From Williamsia faeni (GTDB lineage Bacteria; Actinomycetota; Actinomycetes; Mycobacteriales; Mycobacteriaceae): a stretch of DNA of 64,000 nt. Each line of letters begins with the position of its first letter. Positions within the stretch are counted from its first letter, which is position 1. Location of the stretch: assembly GCA_003202005.1 (NCBI GenBank), contig QJJF01000002.1, positions 785,962 to 849,961 of the forward strand. Reading direction: 5' to 3'. The notes under the pieces are model-generated. The model was given only the letters and a program-made list of their open reading frames with translations, made no database searches and was not told where the DNA came from. The position numbers and the translations under genes are program-made. Of the stretch, positions 18,210 through 28,383 are shown in pieces.

Positions 18210-19289
18210 ATGCCACGCAACACCAATGACAACATCGGTCTACCCCCCACCTGGTTGCTACCCCGCGGAGTGATCGTGTTGTTGGGGACGGCCGGTTTGA
18301 TCGTCACCGTTGCCGGAATCAAGTCGTTCGCCGAGATCGTCGCCCCGGTCATGCTGGCACTGATGTTGACGGTGGCTGTTCATCCTTTGCCGGACTGGCT
18401 GCGGAGCAAAGGGATGCCACGCATTCTGGCGCTCATCGTGGCGTTGATAACCGTCTACGCAGTGGTCTTCGCGCTCGTCGGGTCCTTGGTGGTCTCGATC
18501 TCACAGCTCGCGGACCTGCTGCCCACGTACACCGACGAGTTCAACGACCTGGTGGGAAATGCCAAAGACGCGCTGCAGGCCGGTGGGGTGCACCCCGATC
18601 AGGTGAACAGCATGCTCGCGGACGTGGATTCGACCAAGGTTTTCGGATTCGTCGAAGACCTCGTCAAGGGTTTTCTGGGGAAGATCACAAACCTCGTCTT
18701 CATTGTGACGTTGCTGCTGTTCATGGCCGTCGATGGGATGTCTTACTCACCTCGGCTCGAGTCACTCAGTCAGTCGCGAGCCGATATCGCCTCTGCAGTA
18801 TCGTCGTTCGCCACAGGTACCCGCCGCTACCTGGTCGTGACGACCGTGTTCGGTCTGATCGTCGCCGTCCTCGACACTGCGGCACTGTGGGCCTTGGGTG
18901 TGCCGTTGCCCCTCCTGTGGGGGGCGCTCTCGTTCATCACCAACTACATCCCGAACATCGGCTTCGTTCTGGGTCTGATTCCGCCCGCTCTACTGGGTCT
19001 CCTCGAAGGCGGACCGGAACTGATGCTCGCGGTGATCGCGGTCTACTGCGTCCTCAATGTGGTCATCCAGTCAGTGATCCAACCCAAGTTCGTCGGCGAC
19101 GCCGTTGGACTGTCGGTGACACTCACATTTCTGTCGCTGATCTTCTGGACGTGGGTGCTCGGTCCACTCGGCGCGATACTCGCGGTTCCGTTGACGCTGA
19201 TGGCGAAGGCGTTCCTCGTCGACATCGACCCGGCAACCCGGTGGGCCGACATCTTCCTGAACAGCAAACCACCCGCCGATCAGACCTGA
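18210..19289 (+). CDS. AI-2E family transporter (YdiK/PerM family membrane protein)
   Basis: 359 residues and about 8 membrane spans. Family features: the paired N-terminal spans, a long soluble region at about 85-150 (ISQLADLLPTYTDEFNDLVG), ATGTRRYLVVTTVFGLIVA, then the signature ALGVPLPLLWGALSFITNYI followed by PNIGFVLGLIPPALLGLLEG. The C-terminal IQPKFVGDAVGLSVTLTFLS is also typical. Some members export autoinducer-2, others are Na+/H+ antiporters or have no known substrate. Divergent from the MFS gene. Confidence 0.88.
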   Translation: MPRNTNDNIGLPPTWLLPRGVIVLLGTAGLIVTVAGIKSFAEIVAPVMLALMLTVAVHPLPDWLRSKGMPRILALIVALITVYAVVFALVGSLVVSISQLADLLPTYTDEFNDLVGNAKDALQAGGVHPDQVNSMLADVDSTKVFGFVEDLVKGFLGKITNLVFIVTLLLFMAVDGMSYSPRLESLSQSRADIASAVSSFATGTRRYLVVTTVFGLIVAVLDTAALWALGVPLPLLWGALSFITNYIPNIGFVLGLIPPALLGLLEGGPELMLAVIAVYCVLNVVIQSVIQPKFVGDAVGLSVTLTFLSLIFWTWVLGPLGAILAVPLTLMAKAFLVDIDPATRWADIFLNSKPPADQT

Positions 19290-19487
19290 CCAACCGCTGA
19301 CGATGCCCTCGCCGTAGGATCTGTTGGCGTCGCCGTCATCTCGTGTGCAGGAACATCTGCAATTCACACTGCGCACACTGGGCGAGTAGTGCAAACTCCT
19401 CGGAGCGACACATTTTCGAAGCATCATCCGACGGATCTGCCATCCATCCCGTCGGGTCTGCCATCAACTGAGAAGAGAGATTTATCA

Positions 19488-19871
19488 ATGTGGGATTCGT
19501 TTTGGGACTTCATCTGGTATTCGATTGTGATCTTCGCCTTCGTGGCGTACCTGATGATCCTGTTCTATGTGCTTGCCGATCTCTTCCGTGATCGCAGCAC
19601 ATCAGGGTGGCTGAAGGGTGTTTGGATCTTCTTCCTCATCATCGTGCCGTACATCACACTTTTCGTATACCTGATCGCACGGGGCCGCGGGATGGCAGAG
19701 CGCACCGTGGAAGCACAGAAGGTGGCGAAGGAACAGTCCGACACGTACATCCGCCAGGTGGCCGGTGCTTCGGCAACTGATCAAATCGCAGCTGCGAAGG
19801 CACTGCACACCGAGGGAACGATCAACGACGCCGAGTTCGAACAACTCAAAGCCAAGGCGCTGAACTCCTAG
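19488..19871 (+). CDS. Small membrane protein with PLDc_N and SHOCT domains
   Basis: 127 residues from MWDSFWDFIWYSIVIF, with a purine-rich ribosome site (AGAAGAGAGA) upstream. There are two membrane spans (FVAYLMILFYVLADLFRD; IFFLIIVPYITLFVYLIARG), with the Arg-Asp loop typical of PLDc_N membrane anchors. A short linker follows, then the C-terminal SHOCT motif DQIAAAKALHTEGTINDAEF. SHOCT motifs serve in oligomerisation. The exact role is unknown; such proteins are abundant in mycobacteria and relatives. Confidence 0.85.
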   Translation: MWDSFWDFIWYSIVIFAFVAYLMILFYVLADLFRDRSTSGWLKGVWIFFLIIVPYITLFVYLIARGRGMAERTVEAQKVAKEQSDTYIRQVAGASATDQIAAAKALHTEGTINDAEFEQLKAKALNS

Positions 19872-19898
19872 GTATTTCGCCGGCAATTCACCGGCTGG

Positions 19899-19946
19899 TA
19901 TGGGCGTCGCCACCCTGAACTCACGTTCATGGTGGCGGCGCCCATA
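19899..19946. terminator. Strong 16-bp stem-loop after the SHOCT gene
   Basis: Arms 19899-19914 and 19931-19946 pair over all 16 positions as RNA (one G-U) around a 16-nt loop. A smaller GCCGG/CCGGC hairpin lies at 19880-19895. There is no U-tract, as often in actinobacteria. It probably ends SHOCT transcription and separates it from crtE; a cis-regulatory role in the crtE leader is possible. Confidence 0.6.
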
Positions 19947-20088
19947 TGTCGTTGCGCCCAAGCGGTCAGTCCGACATCACTGTCGCCATCTCCATCGTGG
20001 TCTGCACCCATCCGAACCCACGATCTGTTCCGAACGTTCAGTGCACCCAGTAACAGCTGAACTGACGCCCGGACACGGAGAACGCCAC

Positions 20089-21204
20089 ATGCAGTCGATC
20101 ATGCACCAGACCGAGGCTCCGATCGTGGACGATCTTGTCCGCCGACGCCAGCGCAAGACCATCGCGGTTGTGAACGATGTCCTGACCGCTCACGTGGCCG
20201 AACACTCTGATTTCTTGCGGGGTTTGAGCCCCGAAGTCGCGCCCATGACCACCGCGATCACGGACACCCTCGCGCGCGGAAAGCGGATCCGGGCACAGTT
20301 TTGTCTGTGGGGCGCCTACGGCGCGACCGGTGGTGATCTGGTGACGGGGATCCCGGAGATGGCCGCAGCGATCGAACTCTTCCACTTCGCCGCACTGATC
20401 CACGACGACATCATGGACAACAGCGACACTCGTCGCGGGCTCCCCACCATGCATCGGCAGTTCACCGATGAACACGTCCGAGAGCAACGTCTGGGAGACA
20501 GCAACAATCATGGTTCGGCGGTCGCAATTCTCGTCGGCGACATGTGCCTGTCCTGGTCCGACGATCTGGCCGCCATGGCGACTGACGACCTCGACCTCCA
20601 CTCGCGTCGTGCGGTCCGGGCCATGTGGTCGCAGATGCGCGACGAGGCCTACGCGGGCCAGTATCTGGACATGCTAAGTCAAACCGAGGCCACCACGTCC
20701 CGGTCCCGCACCGACCTCATCCTCCGACTGAAGAGCGCCAAGTACACCATCAGCCATCCGCTCCGCCTCGGTGGCACCATCGCGCGAGCTGACGGCGCAC
20801 TCCTGCATCTGTACGACCAGATCGGACTGACCGCCGGTGAGGCATTCCAGCTCCGCGACGACCTCCTGGGTGTCTTCGGCAATCCCCTGGTCACCGGGAA
20901 ACCGGCGAACGACGACATCCGCGAAGGCAAACGCACCCTGTTGATGGCCGAGGCCGAATCACGGGCCAACCGGTCGCAACGGGAACTACTCGCACATTGT
21001 CTGGGTAACCCCGCGGTTGAGGATGCGGAAGTCGAGGCGCTCCGGTCCGTGCTCATCGCAACCGGCGCCGACCAGGCCATCGAGGAGAGGATCGGCGAGC
21101 TGACCGCCGAAGCGCTACGGATCGTGGAGTCGCTGCCCGTCGATGAGGTCACCCGGACCGCGTTGACCGGTCTGGTCGAACGATGCGTGTCGCGCACATC
21201 GTGA
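20089..21204 (+). CDS. crtE: Polyprenyl synthetase (geranylgeranyl diphosphate synthase, CrtE/IdsA-type)
   Basis: 371 residues from ATG 20089, preceded by ACGGAG. It makes C20 (or similar) prenyl diphosphate from IPP and allylic primers. The first Asp-rich motif is HDDIMDNSDTRR (about residue 106). The second site reads LRDDLLGVFGNP (about 258), a DDxxG form seen in actinobacterial GGPP synthases. The substrate Lys/Arg region is GKRIRAQFC. It converges with crtI 12 bp away, and crtB and idi follow on the other strand, so the likely product feeds C40 carotenoid synthesis. Confidence 0.9.
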   Translation: MQSIMHQTEAPIVDDLVRRRQRKTIAVVNDVLTAHVAEHSDFLRGLSPEVAPMTTAITDTLARGKRIRAQFCLWGAYGATGGDLVTGIPEMAAAIELFHFAALIHDDIMDNSDTRRGLPTMHRQFTDEHVREQRLGDSNNHGSAVAILVGDMCLSWSDDLAAMATDDLDLHSRRAVRAMWSQMRDEAYAGQYLDMLSQTEATTSRSRTDLILRLKSAKYTISHPLRLGGTIARADGALLHLYDQIGLTAGEAFQLRDDLLGVFGNPLVTGKPANDDIREGKRTLLMAEAESRANRSQRELLAHCLGNPAVEDAEVEALRSVLIATGADQAIEERIGELTAEALRIVESLPVDEVTRTALTGLVERCVSRTS

Positions 21205-21216
21205 CGGCCGAGTGAC

Positions 21217-22812
21217 TCAGGTGGACGGTCCCACCGACCGGTCGCCCCGCAGTCTCTTGCGGATCAGTTCGGCGCTGATGAGGCACATCGGCAGGCCGAT
21301 TCCCGGACGCGTGCTCGATCCGGCGTAATACAGGCCCTCGACTTTCCGCGACCGGTTGGTGGCGCGAAGAAATGCGCTCTGGCGCAACGTGTGTGCCGGT
21401 CCGAGCGCACCACCCGACCACGAGTTGACGTCGTCGACGAAGTCGGCCGGTCCCACGGTGCGGCGGACCACGATCCGTTCGGCAAGATCCGGGATTCGGG
21501 CCCACTGCGCCACCGTCGCGATCGCGCGGTCGACGACCTTCTCGATGTCGGGATCACCGGTGCCGTCCATTCCTCCGCGCCCGAGGTCCGGGTCCGGAGG
21601 CACCGGCACCAAGATGAAGATGTTCTCGTGATCGGCCGGTGCGACCGAGTCGTCCGTCGCCGACGGCCGGCACACGTACAACGATGCCGGATCGGGTATG
21701 TGGGTCGGTGTTTCGAAGATTGCATCGAAGTTGGTCGTCCAGTTCTCGGCGAAGAACAGCGAATGATGGGACAGTTCAGGCAAATCGCCACGCACGCCAA
21801 GATATGCCAGGACCGCGCCGGGCCCCGATGTTGCCTTGTCCCACCATGGTTGGGGAAACGTCTGCAGATCTCTCGGAAGCAGTCTGGTCTCGACATGGTG
21901 TAGGTCTGCAGCCCCGACAACGATGTCGGCGGAGATGATGCGTTCCGCCCCACGGCGGTCGCGCACCCTGACCCCTACAACCTCATTGCGCCGACGCCCA
22001 AGGTGACGACCGTTGCCACGACGCCCACTTCGCGGACGAGTCAGGATCTCGGTCGCCGACGTACCGGCGTGTACCCGTACACCGTGTTGTGTTGCGAGCC
22101 TGGACAACGCATCGACAAACGTGGTGAAGCCGCCATCGGGATAGCGGACCCCGTCGGCCAGGTCGAGCCAGCTCATCAGGTGATAGATCGCCGGTGTGCG
22201 CTCCGGCGATGAGCCGAGGAATACCGCGGGATAGCCGAGCACCTGTTTCAGTCGACGGTCGGAAAACCGTTGCGAGACAAACTTTTCCAGAGATCGGGTG
22301 AGCAACACCGCCAGGGTCGGAGCGTTGCGCAGCACCTCACGATTGAGAAAAGCGCGAGGAGAGTCGAAACTGGTGTACAGGAAGTGCCTGACGGCGACGT
22401 CGTATGCCTCGCGAGCGGAGTCGAGGTAGGCGCTCAATGCCGAACCCGCGCCCGGCTCAACACTTTCGAACACTGCGCGATTCCGTTGTTCGTCACCCAC
22501 GATGTCGATCTGCTCGTCCACACCTTCGAAGAACACGCGATATCCCGGTTCGAGCCGGACCAAGTTGACCTGTTCCGCTGTCGAGGTTCCCAGCAGTTCG
22601 AAGAAGTGGTCGAACACCTCCGGCATCAGCCACCAGGAAGGACCGGTGTCGAAGCGGAATCCCTCGTGTGCCCACGAGCCGGCCCGCCCGCCGAGGTCGT
22701 CGTTCTTCTCGACCAGGTCGACATCGTGTCCGTCGTGCGCGAGTAGAGCGGCAGTCGCCAACCCGGCAACACCACCGCCGATGATGACTACTTTTTTCGG
22801 TGTGGCCGTCAC
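21217..22812 (-). CDS. crtI: Phytoene desaturase
   Basis: 531 residues. FAD/NAD-binding Rossmann motif VVIIGGGVAGLATAALLAHD with VEKNDDLGGRAGS at the N-terminus. The substrate region has FDTGPSWWLMPEVFDHFF. The C-terminal flavin motif GLYYAGSSTRPGIGLPMCLI is the CrtI-family signature. It converts phytoene to lycopene (or less desaturated products) at the membrane. A short Arg-rich insertion (RPRSGRRGNGRHLGRRRNE, about 265) is unusual. The start overlaps the crtB stop by 4 nt (ATGA), so crtB-crtI is a coupled pair. Confidence 0.92.
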   Translation of the reverse strand: MTATPKKVVIIGGGVAGLATAALLAHDGHDVDLVEKNDDLGGRAGSWAHEGFRFDTGPSWWLMPEVFDHFFELLGTSTAEQVNLVRLEPGYRVFFEGVDEQIDIVGDEQRNRAVFESVEPGAGSALSAYLDSAREAYDVAVRHFLYTSFDSPRAFLNREVLRNAPTLAVLLTRSLEKFVSQRFSDRRLKQVLGYPAVFLGSSPERTPAIYHLMSWLDLADGVRYPDGGFTTFVDALSRLATQHGVRVHAGTSATEILTRPRSGRRGNGRHLGRRRNEVVGVRVRDRRGAERIISADIVVGAADLHHVETRLLPRDLQTFPQPWWDKATSGPGAVLAYLGVRGDLPELSHHSLFFAENWTTNFDAIFETPTHIPDPASLYVCRPSATDDSVAPADHENIFILVPVPPDPDLGRGGMDGTGDPDIEKVVDRAIATVAQWARIPDLAERIVVRRTVGPADFVDDVNSWSGGALGPAHTLRQSAFLRATNRSRKVEGLYYAGSSTRPGIGLPMCLISAELIRKRLRGDRSVGPST

Positions 22813-23726
22813 GGCAGGTGGTGCCCCTTGTCAACATTGAGGGGTCGACCGCGGCGAAGTGCGGCCGAGGCAGCGATGCGCACTTTCTCTGGCGTGGGCA
22901 CACGCACCCTGCGGCGCCGCACCTCGGCCGGTGGGGTCACCCGGAGACGGCGAGTCAGTTCGGCGAACAGATCGTGGGCGGTGCACACCGCCACACGGCA
23001 GCTACGCGGTAGTTGGGGAATGACCTCGGCGGCCGCAGTCAGGTCCATTTCGATGTCATCGAGCCAGTTGTTCCAGATCACCTCATCGAGGTCATCCGGC
23101 TGCAGTCCGACCAGGTAACGCCGCCCGAGTCCGTCACTGTCGTCGCCGAAATCTCGCAAGAAGTTTATCTTTTGAAACGCCGCGCCGAGTCGCGCGGCCC
23201 CTTGAGCGAGCTCGTCGTAGCGTTGCGACGGGTTCGCCTCACCGGCGACGAAGGCACGCAGGCACATCAGGCCGACCACCTCGGCAGAGCCATAGATGTA
23301 GGCCGCGAGGCTCGCAAAGTCATGGTCGGTGCGCCGGAGGTCGGTGCGCATCGCCGCGAAGAAGGGAGCGATCAGTTCTTCTCCGATACCGACCCGGCGC
23401 GCACTGCGTGCGAACGCGTGAACAACAAGGTTCGTGCTCGACCCGGTCTCCAACGTCGTATACGTCTCTTGTTCGAGCTTGTCGAGTTCGATCAACCGGT
23501 CAACGCTGCCCTGACCGGGCCGAGGTGCGTCGACGACCTCGTCGGCCACCCGTACCAACGCGTAGATGTTGCACACATCTTGGCGGACCTGCCCGCCGAG
23601 CATCCGCGTCGCGAGACCGAAAGATGATGAGTACCAACGGATCACCAACGCTGCACTGGCGTCTGCCGCTGCGTCGTACCGCAGATAGGGCTGCAAAGCG
23701 TCTGCGCGCCTCCGTGTTTGTACCAT
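22809..23726 (-). CDS. crtB: Phytoene synthase
   Basis: 305 residues. It condenses two GGPP to phytoene. Both Mg-binding Asp motifs are present: VRVADEVVDAP (about 60) and NFLRDFGDDSDGLGRRYL (about 190). The trans-isoprenyl diphosphate synthase helices SSSFGLATRMLGG and GSAEVVGLMCLRAF match the family. It is the first gene of the crtB-crtI pair, 79 bp downstream of idi in the same direction, consistent with a single idi-crtB-crtI unit. Confidence 0.92.
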   Translation of the reverse strand: MVQTRRRADALQPYLRYDAAADASAALVIRWYSSSFGLATRMLGGQVRQDVCNIYALVRVADEVVDAPRPGQGSVDRLIELDKLEQETYTTLETGSSTNLVVHAFARSARRVGIGEELIAPFFAAMRTDLRRTDHDFASLAAYIYGSAEVVGLMCLRAFVAGEANPSQRYDELAQGAARLGAAFQKINFLRDFGDDSDGLGRRYLVGLQPDDLDEVIWNNWLDDIEMDLTAAAEVIPQLPRSCRVAVCTAHDLFAELTRRLRVTPPAEVRRRRVRVPTPEKVRIAASAALRRGRPLNVDKGHHLP

Positions 23727-23805
23727 GACCAGTCCTCATCCTCGGTTCGCCTGCCTCGGTCACCTACTGCCCTCTATTCGGGCCGGCAGGCGATCCGGAT
23801 GGGGC

Positions 23806-24345
23806 TCACATGGCAGCAAGTCCGTATGGATCTGGTCCCGGCAATGAGCGGACCTGTTCAACGAACCAGGGGCTCACTGCCCAGGGAGTGCGTTCGGCGA
23901 GCGCCCACACATCGGAAATGTCGGACCAGGCGTATTCCTCGACCTCGTCGGGATCCGGATGCAGCACTCCGACCGGACTCGCGACGTACACCGGGCAGAT
24001 CTCGTTCTCGACCACACCGCTGGCGTCGACCGCCCGGTAGCGGAAGTCCGGAAGCACACACCGCAGTCCCTGGACGTCGATACCCAGCTCGCGTCGGGCA
24101 TATCGGTGAATGGCATCCTCGACCGATTCACCGGGGCGTGGATGTCCACAGAACGAGTTGGTCCACACACCGGGCCACGTGCGCTTGCTCAACGCCCGTC
24201 GCGTCATCAAGAGGCGGTCGGCGTCGACCAGATGGCAGGAAAACGCAAAGTGCAGGGGTGTGTCCGTGGTGTGCACTGTCGTCCGGTCGGCGGTTCCACA
24301 CGGTCGCCCATCGGAGTCGGCCAAAACCACCAGATCGTCGGTCAT
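23806..24345 (-). CDS. idi: Isopentenyl-diphosphate delta-isomerase, type I
   Basis: 179 residues. It interconverts IPP and DMAPP, supplying the starter for prenyl chains. Type I Nudix-like motifs are present: TNSFCGHPRPGES (catalytic Cys), ARRELGID, and ENEICPVYVA with the two metal/catalytic Glu residues. The length fits bacterial IDI-1. It heads the leftward idi-crtB-crtI group and is divergent from the monooxygenase gene. The region upstream holds an 11-bp inverted repeat GGTTC-G-GAACC (24387-24397) that could be a regulatory site. Confidence 0.92.
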   Translation of the reverse strand: MTDDLVVLADSDGRPCGTADRTTVHTTDTPLHFAFSCHLVDADRLLMTRRALSKRTWPGVWTNSFCGHPRPGESVEDAIHRYARRELGIDVQGLRCVLPDFRYRAVDASGVVENEICPVYVASPVGVLHPDPDEVEEYAWSDISDVWALAERTPWAVSPWFVEQVRSLPGPDPYGLAAM

Positions 24346-24430
24346 GCATACCTCGTTCGCTCGGGGTGCGTATTTCAGTCACCTCAGGTTCGGAACCGAT
24401 GGCGCCGCGGATGTCTAACATGATGACTGA

Positions 24431-25927
<1,497 letters not shown>

Positions 25928-25954
25928 AGGCCCCAAATATTGACAGATCGGTTG

Positions 25955-26716
25955 TCAGGACCGGCCCAGCGCACACCATGCGGTTGCCTCGAGTTCGAAC
26001 TGTCCGTCCGGGAGTTCCGCGGCACAGCGCTCACGCAGTGCGGCCCGTCGCTCGGGTGAAAGACTGGCGACATAGATCCCTGCCGGGCCGATACCGAACG
26101 TATTGGGCTCCCACCATTCTTCGAAACTCGTATACGCCACCCGGACGGTGAGTTCACTGGAGTCGATATCACCGAGTCCGGCGTTGGTGAACAGTGTCAC
26201 CAACTCGTCTTCCCGGACACCGGCCAGCTGGGATTCGTCTTGGGCATCGGGGTCGAGTTCGCGAACCATCCGCCACAGCAACGAAATAGGCCCCCGCTCG
26301 TTTGGTCCGAGATCCCAGACGCATGCCCCGACGGTGCCGTCCGACCGGGTCACGCGGGCCATTTCAGCCACCCCTCGATCGGCATCAGTCATGAAATGCA
26401 CCACCAACTGAGCCAGCGCGACATCGAACGAATCGGATTCATACGGCAAGTCCTCGGCTACGCCCTGGCGTGCGTCGATACCCGGAAACCTTGCTCTCGT
26501 GCCGTCAACGAAGGACGACGACGGGTCGACTGCGCTCACACGGTCGACTCCGACGCGCGCCACGAGATGACTGGTCAGGGCACCCGGTCCACATCCGACA
26601 TCGAGAACACGCTGTCCACCAGAAACTCCGGCTGCGTCAGCGAACAATGCACCCAGAGGTTCGGAGTAGCGGCCCATGAACCGGGTGTAGGCATCAGGCG
26701 GCACCTCGAACGACAT
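25955..26716 (-). CDS. Class I SAM-dependent methyltransferase (UbiE/Methyltransf_11 type)
   Basis: 253 residues. SAM motif I is VLDVGCGPGALTSHL (about 37-51), followed by VSAVDPSSSFVDGTRARFPG and the post-II motif SFDVALAQLVVHFMTD. The region FEEWWEPNTFGIGPAGIYVA near the C-terminus is typical of a broad actinobacterial group. The acceptor is unknown. Convergent with the monooxygenase and divergent from the esterase gene, so probably a monocistronic gene. Confidence 0.85.
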   Translation of the reverse strand: MSFEVPPDAYTRFMGRYSEPLGALFADAAGVSGGQRVLDVGCGPGALTSHLVARVGVDRVSAVDPSSSFVDGTRARFPGIDARQGVAEDLPYESDSFDVALAQLVVHFMTDADRGVAEMARVTRSDGTVGACVWDLGPNERGPISLLWRMVRELDPDAQDESQLAGVREDELVTLFTNAGLGDIDSSELTVRVAYTSFEEWWEPNTFGIGPAGIYVASLSPERRAALRERCAAELPDGQFELEATAWCALGRS

Positions 26717-26839
26717 GGTTCGAATCTAGCTCGCACCAGTGTCGACGAACAGCACCACTCCAGATGACTGCTCGCGCGCGACGTCGACCGCCGCGCAGGA
26801 AAAAAGCGGGCTTAGCGACCCTGGCGCACGGAGCATAAC

Positions 26840-26855
26840 TGTGACTATGGTCACA
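26840..26855. promoter_or_regulatory. CRP/GlxR-type operator TGTGA-N6-TCACA
   Basis: TGTGACTATGGTCACA is a perfect match to the cAMP-receptor protein consensus used by mycobacterial CRP and corynebacterial GlxR. It ends 2 bp before the ATG of the secreted SGNH esterase. At this position a bound regulator would block transcription or initiation, so repression is the more likely effect. Confidence 0.6.
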
Positions 26856-26857
26856 CT

Positions 26858-27664
26858 ATGATGCACTACCTTCGGACATGGTCGTCCGCCCTCCTCCTCG
26901 TGCTCCTCCTCATCGGTGGGACCATCGCGTCGCCGACGGCCACTGCCGCTCCGCCACCGGACGCGGTGTACGACGCGCTAGGAGACTCTTACGCGTCCGG
27001 TTACGGCGTGCCGCCCTACGGGCCCTGCGGTCGCTCGGCGTCGGCCTACGCCGTTCAGCTCGACGGACGGCAGCAGATCGCACTCGATGATTTCGTCGCG
27101 TGCGCCGGTGCCACCACAGTCTCGCTGGTGACGGGTGGACAGCTCACCGCACTCGACGCCGACACCGACCTGGTCACGCTCACCATCGGCGGAAACGACA
27201 TCGGTTGGTCGAGTGCGGTCACCGCCTGCCTCGGTGGCACCGACGTCCAGTGCACCGGCGCCACCGAACTTGTCCGCGCCCGCATCACGAACCAACTGCC
27301 AGGCCTACTCACCACGGTCTACGCCCAGGTCGCTGCGGCGGCACCGAACGCGCACGTGGTGGTGACCGGCTACCCCCGGCTCTTCTCGCCGAAATTCGGC
27401 GCCTTCCTCGGGGCGTCCTCTAAGGAGCAGGGCGCGCTGAACGACGGAGCCGACCTGCTCAACAGCACGATCAAGGATGCGGCGGACGCGGCCGGCTTCC
27501 AATTCGTTGACGTCGCGTCGCGCTTCGACGGCCACGGCGTCAACGCGCCGGCTGCCTGGATCCTGGGGCCGTTCGATCCGGCTCCCTTCCACCCAAACAT
27601 CAACGGCTACAAGGCCTACACGGCGGCGATCAACTCGGCGCTGGGCCCGGTCAAGCTGGGTTAG
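26858..27664 (+). CDS. Secreted SGNH-hydrolase (GDSL-type lipase/esterase)
   Basis: 268 residues. Sec signal peptide: MMHYLRTWSS, then a hydrophobic Leu/Ile-rich core, cleaved near ATAAPPPD. SGNH blocks: Ser in YDALGDSYASGYG (about 43), Gly in GQLTALDADTDLVTL context, Asn in TIGGNDIGWSS (about 110), and the catalytic His in DPAPFHPNINGYKAY. Six cysteines (GPCGRS, VACAG, ACLGGTDVQC) match secreted actinobacterial lipases with disulfides. Two ATGs occur in tandem; either could start. A CRP/GlxR-like site lies immediately upstream. Confidence 0.88.
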   Translation: MMHYLRTWSSALLLVLLLIGGTIASPTATAAPPPDAVYDALGDSYASGYGVPPYGPCGRSASAYAVQLDGRQQIALDDFVACAGATTVSLVTGGQLTALDADTDLVTLTIGGNDIGWSSAVTACLGGTDVQCTGATELVRARITNQLPGLLTTVYAQVAAAAPNAHVVVTGYPRLFSPKFGAFLGASSKEQGALNDGADLLNSTIKDAADAAGFQFVDVASRFDGHGVNAPAAWILGPFDPAPFHPNINGYKAYTAAINSALGPVKLG

Positions 27665-27731
27665 CGGATTGTCGGTGCCCGCGGAAATGCGGCCGTTGGG
27701 TCGACAGCGACAGCGAACATAGAATGGCGTC

Positions 27732-28109
27732 ATGAGCGTCAAGGTAGATCTCGATCAGCTTGCCGATACCCTTGCCGACTTCGCCTTGGCGTATCTGGTG
27801 ACCGTCGGCGACGACTTCCGCGCGCATACCGTCGCGGTGGACCCGGTGCTCGCCGATGGCGCCCTCGACCTCGGCACAATCGGACGCACCACACGCACCA
27901 ACGTGTCGAGCCACGGCGACGTCACAGTCATCTGGCCGCCGCGCGAACCCGGGGGCTACACGCTGATCGTCGATGGCACGGCCCGCCTCTCCGACGAAAC
28001 GCTGGAGGTCGTTCCTACGCGCGCGGTGCTGCACCGGAAGGCGACTGCGGAGTCGCCGTCGACGAACCCGAACTGCCTGCACGATTGCGTGCCGATCGAG
28101 CAAACCTGA
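27732..28109 (+). CDS. Small FMN-binding split-barrel (pyridoxamine-5'-phosphate-oxidase-like) protein
   Basis: 125 residues. The pattern LAYLVTVGDDFRAHTVAVDP, LGRTTRTNVSSHGDVTVIWP and YTLIVDGTARL is that of small PPOX/F420-type split barrels, which bind flavin or deazaflavin cofactors. The C-terminus (NPNCLHDCVPIEQT) has two Cys and one His. The substrate is unknown. It is the last chromosomal gene before the prophage left end. Confidence 0.7.
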   Translation: MSVKVDLDQLADTLADFALAYLVTVGDDFRAHTVAVDPVLADGALDLGTIGRTTRTNVSSHGDVTVIWPPREPGGYTLIVDGTARLSDETLEVVPTRAVLHRKATAESPSTNPNCLHDCVPIEQT

Positions 28110-28137
28110 GCTACCGATAGCACCACCGAAAACCAAG

Positions 28138-28172
28138 AAAAGCCTGGTTAGATGTACTCTGACCAGGCTTTT
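28138..28172. terminator. Left-hand copy of the tRNA-Pro terminator hairpin
   Basis: AAAAGCCTGGTTAGA (28138-28152) and TCTGACCAGGCTTTT (28158-28172) form a 15-bp stem with one G-U and a 5-nt loop, with A and T runs for use in both directions. It duplicates the hairpin at 32504-32538 and is part of the attL region. Confidence 0.75.
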
Positions 28173-28226
28173 CTTTGTCGGGCTGACAGGATTTGAACCT
28201 GCGACCACTTGACCCCCAGTCAAGTA
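28150..28226. repeat. attL: left copy of the 77-bp direct repeat (3' half of tRNA-Pro plus terminator)
   Basis: Identical over 77 bp to 32516-32592. Bases 28178-28226 correspond to the tRNA-Pro 3' half from the anticodon arm to the discriminator. Beyond 28226 the tRNA sequence is lost (ATATATGG instead of CGCTACC), so this copy is not a tRNA gene. Such duplication is produced by tyrosine-integrase insertion into a tRNA 3' end. Confidence 0.85.
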
Positions 28227-28383
28227 ATATATGGCCCTGACCAGCACATCAACCCGTTTTGCTACCTCTCTGCTGCCTGTCAGCTTTTCGGCGGTGCGCA
28301 CGATCAGTCCGGCCAGATACACACGCCGCGCCGGAGATCGCACTTCGATAGCCGAGCCGTGCCGATGGAAGTAACTTCATCCG

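Noticed and set aside
28178..28226. Second tRNA-Pro gene
   Set aside because: Only the 3' half is present; the 5' half is replaced by unrelated bases, so it is an att remnant.
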